A stretch of 64,000 bases of DNA from the NCBI GenBank assembly GCA_033439765.1, contig JAULSN010000015.1, positions 310,001-374,000 on the forward strand. The letters are read 5' to 3'. Below, in pieces: positions 54,501 through 64,000 of the stretch. The DNA comes from Lasiosphaeria ovina (lineage: Eukaryota; Ascomycota; Sordariomycetes; Sordariales; Lasiosphaeriaceae). Within the stretch, counting starts at the first letter, position 1. Every line of letters begins with the position of its first letter. A program made the position numbers and the translations under genes. The notes beneath the pieces are model-generated. The model worked only from the letters and a program-made list of their open reading frames with translations, searched no databases and was not told the DNA's origin.

Positions 54501-55763
54501 GCCGAATATAAAGTATAAAACCCGTGGACGAGACACGGTCTTCCCCAGGGCAAAAACATTCTCTGGTTCGACACGTCTTTTCCAATATATGCGGTATGGG
54601 CAAGGCTATGATTGGAGATTATTACCTTACATAGTATTCTCCACAACAGGAGGATCGTTGCTGACTGGAGAGGGTGGAGGGGACTTTGCATCTTACCTAT
54701 TGTGGATTCCGCATGGACAAGGACATGCTCTTCTCAGCCCTATCCATCCTGCCAGGTTGGTTGTCAACCACTCAGCTCAGTTGCCTATGCACTTCCTCTG
54801 CTTGCTGATCAATATTCCAAGTATTCCATAATCAAGACGACCAAGGACTCGATGTCTTGATGAAGTAATCTGCAAAACACCACACCCACTCATCGCGTAC
54901 CCTGCCCGTGTGGTGCTACTGCACGGGACTCGACCGCTACGGCATCCTACCGTATCCGGGCGCCCATCGGCGCGCGCAACGAGTGGGTGCACTGGGTCTT
55001 GCAGCTTGGTCCCGGAATGCAAACCCTGACGGCCGTCTAGGCTCGGCCAGGCGAGGAAGCGGACGTCCACATGGTGTAACGCGTCACTGGTTCTGTTTCT
55101 TCCTTTGTCTAGAGATTCTGGACCTGAGTCCCTAGACCCGTTTGGAGCCAGTACTACTCCGTACCGGCCAAGGTAATCAAAGACATGCGCTCGGGATCGA
55201 TATGTCTATGAGTATGTACATACCTAGGTATCTACCGAGTAGGCAAGGTAAGGTAGGTAACTTTGAAATTGAGCAGTAGTCTGAGGAGACGCCGCACGCT
55301 AGTTTACCGGACTCCTGGCGGCCAGCGACGGGATTACGACATGTTTCCCAGGGCTTGCGCGGAAAGGATTGACGTCGTAAGGAGGCAAAGTCGACAGCCG
55401 ACAGCAAAAAAATAAAATAAGGCCGAGATCTCCATTAGAAATACTGTGAAGTGTTGGTGGAAAACATGATGGAGTTGTCATCTCAAGGCCGAAAGAGGAT
55501 TCCATCCATAGGTTCCATGACTTCAAGGCGCCACAGTGTGATCTAGCACGGTATTACCTCCAGTGAACCATGACACCCATTTCGGGCGGGCGCCTTCCCT
55601 TAACAAGCGTCCCAGACTGGACGAGGCGGGCCTGAAAGGCCTGAATGGGGTGGGGGGGCGTTCAAGAAAGAGACAGGGGGTTGGTATCTTCGTACCGCAC
55701 TAACGTTAACTCTTCCGCACCGCCATTTGCCAATCAGGAAAGGGGTGGTGGCCACCGCAATTG

Positions 55764-55784
55764 CCCCCCCCCCCCCCCCCCCCC
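55764..55784. repeat. C21 homopolymer
   Basis: Uninterrupted C run about 700 bases upstream of ras1; one of the recurring G/C homopolymers in this window. Confidence 0.9.
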
Positions 55785-56491
55785 TCCCCTAGGGAGGAAC
55801 ACGGACCCCTTTTGCTCTGTGCCTTCCACCACTGCACGCACGTCTGCGGTGTTTCCTCTGCACCTCCAGACTACTCTACCTTACCTTTTGGCACGGCCTG
55901 TGTCTCTAAAGTAAAAACCACCCGCCGCAAAAGAACCCACACCAGCTCAATCTGCCCTGTTCGCGGCTTTTCTCTGTCAACGCCCCTCTCTCCCCAGGCA
56001 GCCGATTGATTGTCGGGCCCTCAGGTCGTCTGATACGCCGTCTTTTTTCCCTCGTCGGCGCACCTTCTCCCAGTCGGCACTACTACTCATTCAACCCGCA
56101 CAGCCCCAGCGACCCAACTACCTTACCTACCTTACCTTGCTTGCTATTGCTACCAAGGTAGTTCTCTACGTGCTTCCTGTCCCGAGCCAGAGAAAATCGA
56201 TTGCCGATCCCCACGCAAAGCGACCTGCGACCGTCGTCTCCCATCGTCAGCCCGCGCCGTCCGTCTTCTTGTTTAGACCCCCCTGACGACCGTCGTCGAC
56301 CCGCGCACCAGGTCACTTCTGCGGCCACTCGCTCCTTACCTGCCTCTCCTGGTTCACCTTTCCCTCACCTCTTTGGCAAGCGACTTTATAACACTCACCA
56401 GCTTGAGGTCTTCTCATCTAGAGATTGCAGTTCGAGCTTGACTGCCTTTGTTGTCGCTCTTAATTTCTCCAGTCTCGATTAAATCACAACC

Positions 56492-57430
56492 ATGTCCTCC
56501 AACAAGGTTTGTGCAGCTCTCGATTGTCATTGCCTAGAAGGCGACGCAAAGACGGAGCACCTCTCCCTCCCAATGATGGCGTTTTATCTGTCGCACGGTT
56601 CTTGCTTGCTAATCTGATCTCTTACAGTTTACGAGAGAGTATAAGCTGGTCGTGGTCGGCGGCGGTGGAGTCGGCAAATCGTGCCTTACGATCCGATTGA
56701 TCCAGTCCCACTTCATCGACGAGTACGATCCGACAATTGAGGGTATATAACGCCTTTACACATTCAATACCTCTTTGTGGCCTGGCCATGACGAGCCGCG
56801 CAACCATTGGCTAACCGTAGGGATTCTCTCACAGACTCGTACCGAAAGCAATGCATCATCGATGACGAGGTAGCACTCCTTGACGTGCTCGACACGGCAG
56901 GGCAGGAAGAGTACTCGGCGATGCGAGAGCAGTACATGCGGACAGGCGAGGGCTTTCTGCTCGTTTACTCCATCACGTCGCGGGAGAGCTTCGAGGAAAT
57001 TACTACTTTCCAGCAGCAAATTCTCCGCGTGAAGGACAAGGACTCGTTCCCTATGGTTGTTGTAGGGAACAAGTGCGACTTGAACGAAGAGCGGGAGGTG
57101 TCTTATAACGGTAGGCCTACTCCGGCCCTGACCAGGAAGGCTCGCGTCGTGTGATTAGCTTGTTGCTTACATGAATTGTCTTCAGAGGGATTGGCCCTCG
57201 CCAAGTCGTTCGGATGCAAGTTCCTAGAGACGTCAGCCAAGGACGCGCTCTACGTGGAGGATGCCTTTTACAATACGGTGCGGGCGATCAGATCTTACAA
57301 CCGCCAAGTACAGGGATACTCGAACACGGGAAGCGGTCTCTCTAACCGGGATGGGCCCTCCGGCAAGCTGGAGCTCGACGACAACGAAGACGAGCGAGTC
57401 GGCTGCTGCAGCAAGTGCGTCCTGATGTGA
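56492..57430 (+). CDS. ras1: Ras-type small GTPase Ras1, 216 aa
   Basis: Membrane-anchored signalling switch controlling polarity and cAMP/MAPK signalling in fungi. Exons: 56492-56506 (five codons), 56628-56742, 56835-57110, 57186-57430. The P-loop GGGGVGKS is at residues 16-23, the effector loop is [13 protein letters not shown], switch II is [21 protein letters not shown], the guanine-specificity motif is GNKCDL and the last motif is ETSAK. The C-terminus CCSKCVLM has a CaaX box (Cys213) for farnesylation and upstream Cys209/Cys210 for palmitoylation. All catalytic residues, including the switch II Gln, are present. The length is close to fungal Ras1 proteins. Introns fall after codon 5, within the effector-loop coding region and before the SAK half, all with good GT/AG ends. 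Confidence 0.96.
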
Positions 57431-59137
57431 ACGAGGAGAGTTTGGAGGTGGCGAAAGCCGGCTAGCTCCCGAAAGGGAGGCCGCCCGACGGTGCGGATGA
57501 TCGCACTACAACCGACAACTGAAGTAGCACGGAAGGAGAGACAAAAGCAAAAAGGCAAACAAACGAAGAGCGTGCGGGTTGTGGAGCGTGACGAATATTG
57601 ACGATGAACGTGGGGAAGTTGCGCATATAAGTCGACGCGAGCGAGGCGATGAGACATATATCCATCTTCTTTGGAGTTGAAGCCGATTTTACTCGAACAC
57701 TTTGGATGGACCTGGCGACGGTGGTTGGCACCTGGCAGGGCAGCAGCAGGGGACCGAGCACGCAACGATGATGCTGCCGAGGTCGTCTTTCCTTCTGCCG
57801 CTGCTGCTTATCTAGTATGGCCTACGGTACCGTGCCATTCCGGGGAAAATTTTATTCTTCTGCCCTATTGGTAGAAGAAAACTAGGGGGCAAGGCGTTGA
57901 GTCGGTCTCGCATCCTGTCTACCGCGACACGCGCCTTTTTTTTTCTGTCTCGATACACATACCCACTCATTGCGGTTCTTTTGTCTCGTTGGGGTTGACA
58001 CTTTTTTTCTCTATATTCATTGGTTCGCTGTCAGAATTGTAATTCCCTTTTTCCCCAATCAGTCATCAAGTTTTTTTTGTCAAGGTAGTCTCGTTTGTCT
58101 CTGAATCATGTCAAACTCATCTCATGTCCTCACGGCACAGCTAAAGTAAGGTAGTCGGATCGCTTGGTACGGTGGTAGAGCTAGCGAGGTAGTGATGGAG
58201 AGTTGATGGGCATAGCAATGGTCTTCACTCTATTTCGTTTTTGAGTCATTTTGTGAATCTTTCTATGTGAGCCGGGGCGGAAAGAGAGGTCCCTTTGTTG
58301 GAAAATGAAAAGTGCGTGCGATGCTTCTTTGCCCGGTTCGTCAGTCTCTTTTTACTCCTGGAATTTAGAGCCTGGCGTGTGGAAGTTGACAGGGATTGAA
58401 AAGGATGAAGTAAGTACTACGAAGTGTCCCATGAATTAAGCTGGACCAGATGAAATGCGCTCGCTGCGTGTCTGTTGGGTGGTTGCCGTCTGGGATCGAC
58501 TTAGGTTTAAACTTCTGTATCTAGGCTTGGCAAAGAGAAAGGGGGTGGCTTTGATATATGACGGAGAGGCTCCCTTTCCGCTGAGCAGCCTCATTCCTAT
58601 TATTGACAGATCCGGGTCTGCTGAACGCCCCCTAAGGTACGCTCTGTCATAAACAAACAAGCCATGCACGGCCTCTGCAGCGAGGTGAGGAGGGCCTTGA
58701 TTTGGATATTCGCGTTCAGGAGGCCGCCGAGTTACCCGACAACCCCCCTATTATTTACCTAGGTAGGTGTTAGACTGTTTCTTATGTTGTACTGCTGTTA
58801 TTTCTTGCTCTCCGCCGCACAAGGCAGGTCTCTCGTCAGCATCTACACACGAAGCGACTTCCTTGTGTGTGCGGCCAAGAGCAGCAAACACATGTGGACT
58901 GGACTGAACTGAGCCGTACCTGTACCACAGTCCCAAAAAAAGAAGAATCACAAACTCTGCCAGTCGCATGCAGTCTCAGCCCCAAAAGAGGCAATCAGTC
59001 AATCAATCAATCACGTCACAACGGTGCAACACGGGACCACACACTCTCCCTCACACACAGCCGGGAGGGCCGTTGGTTTGTTGTGTGGTCGCACGGTTTG
59101 TGAATTTTTCTCTTCCTTTCGGTCGCTTATTTATCTG

Positions 59138-59163
59138 TCTCTCTCTCTCTCTCTCTCTCTCTC
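59138..59163. repeat. (TC)13 microsatellite
   Basis: Perfect TC dinucleotide run in non-coding DNA. Confidence 0.95.
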
Positions 59164-61032
59164 GGCATGCATGCTGCAGACACATGTAATGCATCCTCGA
59201 GTGCCTCTCTTTTTATGTAACCAACTGGCTCTTCGTTGCAAACATGCAGACGGCCAGGTGGTTGGCATTGGTGTTGGTGATGGAGTCAGTCCTGTGCGAC
59301 GCTTCGCCCGGCTCCTAGAAGAACGGGCGAAGGAAGGAAGGAAGGCCTCGGTTCCAGTTATTGTACTTCTTGTGTTCCTTATTCGTTTTCTATCTTTTGC
59401 GGCGGCGGCGGCAGAGGCCGTGTGTCAGCCAAGAGTGGCGCATGTGTCAATGTCTGGGACAGATAGGTAAATAGATACGTAGGTGGAGGGCGGAGAGGGA
59501 GCGGATCATCAGCCCGGCGAGGTTGGTTGGGATGGATGGGCAGGATAGATGGAATTTGCTGGCCGGCCCCCAAACTTCTTCCAAGACGGACGAAAATGGG
59601 TTGTGCAGGAGCATGCAGCCCTGGAAACCGATAATCATCTGTCTCGTGTAGAGTTGCTCTACCGTGCATATATTTCTGATACTGACACCTTCTTGACTGC
59701 GCACCCCGGTGGCGAGGTCGTGTGCGTGGCTCGTGGTTATAACTCCGCGCGAGGTTCGACTCAAGATACGGATTATATATCAGACAGATGACGAGGCCCG
59801 ATACGGGACCAACAACGACGACTGTCTCGTGCCGTAGCCGCAGCCTCTGAATAAGCGGCAAGGCAGCTATCTGGTCCCCATCTTGGCTTTGCCAGCACCC
59901 GCTGTTCCACACAGTTGTCTTGAGACAAGGACGAGATCCGACTATATAACTAATACGTCGTTCCTTGTCACCCAAGGTTCTCGCCTACTTAGGCAGACAT
60001 CTTTTTTTCGGACTGCTGCTACAAGTCTCATACATTGGATTTCTGGCGAGGAAGCTCGGATCCGTCTCGCTCTCACTCTCTATGCGAGTGAAGTTTGCCG
60101 ATGGTAGCTGGACGGACCTCGTCTAGTAGTATGGAGTGGACATGTGCGACACATCCCGGAAGCCGGGAAAGCCTTGCCTTAACAATCAATCAATAGGAAG
60201 GCGGATTTTCCGGCAAAAGGCATGCACCCAAGTCCTAGCTGCGGTCAAAAAAAAAAAAAAAAAAAAACACTAGCCACGATTCGCTCTTGCACAGGTATTC
60301 GTTGGCCCATTTCCAGACAATAAAGGACAGACGCGGGACGGTTCCTATTTGCTGTGCCCCGATGTTTAAGGCAGGCCAAGGCTGGAGAGAGCCCGACGAG
60401 TGCGTTGTCGTGTAGCACGAATCTGAGAACCCTAGCTTGGCGGCCCTGGCCAGCCTCGCGGTCTTTCCTGTGGGATACCTATGTACTGTACCGAAGGTAC
60501 TGTACATGATAAGACAGCCCGGGAGTCGGGGTAGTCGAAACCGTCCCCGCTCTCTCGCCTGATCCCCTTCCCGAAAATCTGGGGTGTTCCTCTCTAAAGT
60601 GCGAGGCTCACGGCTGGGTCGTTCGTAGCTTGCCTGTGTCAGTGCGCTCCTTATATGTATATGCCGATCTTTAACATATTCAAGGTTAACCCGGCTGCTT
60701 CAATCCCTGAACCGTCGCCCAGCAACCGACCTCCCCGGCGTCAACAATCAACCTATGCAAAAGCAGAAATGAACGGTCCGTAGTCTTGACTGGACTTCGG
60801 TGGAAGAGTCCAAGGTCTCGCTGCATTCGTAATGGCATATTTTAGTTTGTATCGCCACGAGACGGCCCCAGCCGGGTCATAGCATGTGTGCCGCTCGCTC
60901 GACGGTGACCCCCCCATTATCCGTAGAGCACCCCACACTCGGAACTGGGCATTGAGTCGTATGGCCTCGTAGGTTTGCGAATCGCGTTTTGGAATTGCGA
61001 GGTTCGAACGAGGCAAATGTAATTTTTTTTAA

Positions 61033-61060
61033 TTTTTTTTTTTTTGGGGGGGGGGGGGGG
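61033..61060. repeat. T13 run directly joined to a G15 run
   Basis: Thirteen T followed without a break by fifteen G. Lies 20 bases after a 7-bp inverted repeat (60964-60970 / 61008-61014). Confidence 0.9.
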
Positions 61061-61483
61061 ATATTGGCGTGGAGAAAGACTTGACTGGATAAAGAATGCC
61101 CAAAGTCTGGCGACACATCACCTCCGGCAAATGCTGAGCAAAATGCGGCGCTTTTGTAGAGGCCAGAGATAGGTCAATAATGGAACCTTTGTCGGGGGTA
61201 TCCCTCACAATGCCATTGCAGCCTCGCGAGGCTCTCGATGCACCTGATCACGTTGTGCATGTTACTTAGTCATTCGCCTTCAGTGTGCACGATAAGCTGT
61301 TAGCCATGAATACTGAGGGTAGATAAGGAGCGTCCGGAGTCTCAAGCGAGGCTCTGGGCTGCGCCCGTTGAGAAGCGTGAGAGTTCGCCGGAGCCCAGAA
61401 CCACGCTGGTGTTTTGTTGAAGTTTGGAGGTACAGCTTCACCACATGCCCCTTTTCCTCCCCTCTCGTTCACTCAGTGACGCA

Positions 61484-63332
61484 ATGTCTCGTTACCACGG
61501 CTACTTCAATGAAGAGGACTCAGACTCGGACACTCCTGATAGATCCGACGCCTTCTCGTCTTACGTGAACCTCACGCTGCCGCGATCGGATGTGGCTGAC
61601 CTCGGCAGTATTGCGCAAACCGTAGACTGTATCTCAGCCGCAGTGGTGACAGAGGTCGAGTGGACGTTCGAGAACGGGAAGAAGATCATTGACTTTGATG
61701 AGAAGGCCCCAATTCTCGACATTGCCATATACTAGTTGGTTCTAGAAACCCTAAGCCTTTGTACTATTCTTACCTTTTCCTCTAAAATATCCCCGGCGCC
61801 AATTTCGCCGAAGTCATCCACGGCGAAAACGAACGCCCAGAACCAAAAGCCTCCATATAGATCGCCGACATGGCGAGCTATGACGGCCGGCAGCATTTTG
61901 AGGGAGATCGAAGTCAACTTGTCGTTCAAGTGGGAAGCTCGAGACATCACATATGATGTCATCAAGCGCCATTACCGGAAGCGTGGCAAGGATCCGCCAA
62001 CGAGGGTTGGGGGGCGTGTCAACATCTTTAGCAAGAGGGTCAAGATCGTAAACGAAATCCCTCCGGCGGATAGCTGTGACATTGCTTGCCACTGTATCGA
62101 GCTCCACCGCTCCAGTCATCTCAACTTCATCCATAGCTTCAGCATGCTTCTGAACCAGAAGGGGATCAAGGAGGACCGCGGACCTGCCGACGGGCTCGTC
62201 CAGCTGCTTATCATCATGATTGAAGATGCTCGGAAACTGCTGCTGCGGAGCCCCATCATCGAACGCGTGATACACCGTCTGTCCATCCAGAAGTCTATCA
62301 ACACCCGGTATGGCTTCGATGATGGCAAGGCCTTCCTCACCCTGAGCACTAGCCGCGTCATCGCACAGATGATCAAGCAGAGCGTCGCCTACCTGGCAGG
62401 GGGGCTGAGGCAAGTATACTCCAAGCTGTCTTTTGAGCGTGTCAAGACGCAGGTCATGCAGATGGTCGTTTTGTTACTCTCCCTGTTGAATGACCAAGAC
62501 CTGCATGAGATTGAAGACGTTCTGGAATATCAGTACAACCTCAAGGCAGACCGCGCCAACATTGAATTGAGCATCATGAAGGTTTTGACGATGAACAGCG
62601 TCATTGCGCCCCTATTTTTGCCGTCTGTCTTGGGGGGCTTTCATGGCGCGCGACACGAAATCGAGGCCTTTCGAACCACGGAACAGCAGTTCCACGCCTG
62701 GAATGACTTCGTATCCGAGATTGCCGAGCTCGGCTGGATCTTGCCTAGTTCGCGAGCCAAGATGAGGCTGCGCGAGGACGGGAACTCGAGCGTAAAGAAG
62801 AAATCGGGCTGGGCGGTGAAATGGGACGGTTATACCGACACATCAGTCTTTGACCACCTGCAATACAATGGGGAGCATTCGGAAATCAACAACATCCCTC
62901 CGCTCAAGCTGCACGAGCATAACTTTGAAGCCCAGGACGTCGCGGAAGAGCTTGCCAACGGCAGAACATACATGATCAAGTTCAAGGACCTCGACAACAT
63001 CACGCTGGCTCGGCCGGGCATTTACCACTTGTCCGATCCCAAATTCCGAACCAAGGTAGATCTGAGCATCCAGTCGATGCCCGGAGGATAAGCAAGCCAC
63101 CATAACGGTTGCGCTGCTAGACCCTGTTCCCGAGGCGCAGCACAAGAAGGAGGTGATGAAAGACGACGAAGTCTTGCTGCTGGGCGGTCTTGTAGTTGTG
63201 CTCAACCTCAAAGCCGAGGTCGTCAACTACCTGAAGATGACATCCTATGCCGTCGACGAATGCGGCGACGACGAGTGGACCGATGACGAAGAGGATGACG
63301 AAGAGGACAGCCTGTCTACTGTTCTTGTCTGA
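61484..63332 (+). pseudogene. Unknown conserved-looking gene with a premature stop and a frameshift
   Basis: One frame runs from the ATG at 61484 (MSRYHGYFNEEDSDSDTPD...) to a TGA-like break near 63090, interrupted only by TAG at 61733-61735. After the break at about 63089-63091, a shift to the next frame gives a continuous protein end (DKQATITVALLDPVP... to an acidic DDEWTDDEEDDEED tail, stop at 63330-63332). The middle about 430 residues (for example IERVIHRLSIQKSINTRYGFDDGKA and LHEIEDVLEYQYNLKADRANIELS) have regular amphipathic helices and look like a folded protein. I could not place an intron over either break: GT/AG pairs across the TAG either change the frame or recreate a stop. I do not recognise the family. 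It is probably a recently disabled gene, or an intact gene with sequencing errors. Confidence 0.55.
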
Positions 63333-64000
63333 GCCTTTCATGCATTCGAGAAGACTGCTGGTGGTGCTTGATGAGAAATGATTACCTGTACCTAGGTTGC
63401 CAGGACGAAAAGAGAGATGGTCGGGTGGATTCCGGATGGTTCCTTCCCAAGTTCCCAGGAAACTCGTTCAAAGCGCAACTTCCCTTTCCCTTGTCCTTCC
63501 TTTCACAGAGTATCGGTAATTTTCTTCGCGTATCTCTCACCCCACTTTCTCCCTCATTAACAGTCGAAGCAGTCATTCCAGTTCATGGATGCCTACTCGT
63601 AGGTACCTGAGGTGGTGGTTGCAGATGGCTGTCGAGTACTGTTCAGTAAAATGCAGTATGATGATGTGCAATACTAATACTGTATTGCACACACACACAC
63701 CGGTTGTCTGACACACACCCAAAAGCATGACGTTCTGTTTCTCCCATTGGAGCAAAGTGAAACAATACATACACATAGTACCACAATTACGTTCCTTGGC
63801 ACTCAAAACATCACTCAACCGTTCTCCAATCACCTCAATATTAATACAACTCAACTCGGTGAAAAAAGGCCGAAAAACACGAGCGGAGTGGATGCGGAAT
63901 ATGTCGGTTCGACGGGCCTCGCCAGCACCGGCCCCGAGGTCACCATTGCGGTCGCACCTAAAACATGGAACAGGCCATTGCGGGTTTGCGCTGTTGGAGG
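63333..64000. other. Right flank of the window, no gene seen
   Basis: No supported gene. Contains a short (CA)n tract near 63689-63699. Right-edge sequence may belong to a gene outside the window. Confidence 0.4.

Larger units (their letters stand above)
51098..56491. other. 5.4 kb gene-poor spacer
   Basis: No gene supported on either strand. Holds (CTG)10 at 51497-51526, GTACAGTACATACAGTAC near 52040, a G13 run at 53138-53150, AAGGTAAGGTAGGTAAC near 55245-55261, a C21 run at 55764-55784 and TTACCTACCTTACC near 56123-56136. The last 400 bases are a CT-rich ras1 leader. Frames at 54224-54511 and 54242-54691 are unsupported. Confidence 0.4.
57431..61483. other. 4 kb gene-poor spacer
   Basis: No gene supported. 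Contains (TC)13 at 59138-59163, an A20 run at 60247-60266, a TTACCTAGGTAGGTG repeat near 58755-58769 and a T13-G15 tract at 61033-61060. Repeated 'tcaatcaatcaatca' occurs near 58996-59010. The ORFs here overlap on both strands and show no domain. Confidence 0.4.

Noticed and set aside
60964..61014. 51-base hairpin with 7-bp arms, a B-box-like GGTTCGAAC and T-runs downstream, suggestive of a pol III gene
   Set aside because: Too short for a tRNA, no A box at the right distance, no cloverleaf; B box lacks the final CC.
61730..61862. Possible intron removing the TAG in the unknown 61.5 kb gene
   Set aside because: The only GT donor at the site (GTTGGT) with the phase-compatible acceptor at 61860 recreates a TAA stop; other acceptors change frame.

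Overview
The window looks like nuclear DNA of a filamentous ascomycete (Pezizomycotina, probably a Sordariomycete). Genes are split by short introns of about 55-220 bp with CTAAC/CTGAC-like branch sites. The gene set is typical of moulds: Nma111, Arp9, Fox2, Nbp35, Gmf1, Ras1, Ecm11. GC-rich coding blocks alternate with kilobase-scale intergenic DNA full of G/C homopolymers and ACCT/GGTA-type short repeats. I assigned this without database searches, so species and orthology rest on recognised motifs only.

Layout. 1-10 kb: a J-domain protein (+), a decayed unknown gene (-) and the HtrA-like serine protease Nma111 (+). 10.5-14 kb: one long two-exon TPR protein (-) that looks like two separate ORFs until the intron is removed. 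15-20.4 kb: Arp9 (-) and an RNF216-like RBR ubiquitin ligase (-). 20.4-31 kb: a mostly gene-poor stretch with one F-box-like gene at 24.0-25.3 kb. 31-36 kb: a SYLF-domain protein (+) followed by an intact Tc1/mariner element with terminal inverted repeats and TA target duplication. 35.7-44.8 kb: the peroxisomal beta-oxidation enzyme Fox2 (-), a Tda10-like P-loop kinase (+) and an Ecm11-domain protein (-). 47-51 kb: a compact cluster of Nbp35 (+), Gmf1 (-) and a MoaB/Mog-domain protein (+) containing two microexons. 51-64 kb: a large spacer, Ras1 (+), another spacer, and an unknown gene carrying a premature stop and a frameshift.

The genes are unrelated housekeeping or regulatory genes, with no biosynthetic cluster or operon-like arrangement. 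Fox2/Tda10, Ecm11/Nbp35 and Gmf1/Mog-domain are divergent pairs; Nbp35/Gmf1 and Tda10/Ecm11 are convergent pairs. I found no tRNA, rRNA or CRISPR. The best candidates for new biology are the 1068-residue TPR protein with an unrecognised C-terminal half, a hydrophobic insertion splitting the IBR domain of the ubiquitin ligase, a mitochondrial-type N-terminal extension on Nma111, the microexon/GC-AG gene structure of the Mog-domain gene, and the apparently complete Tc1/mariner element.
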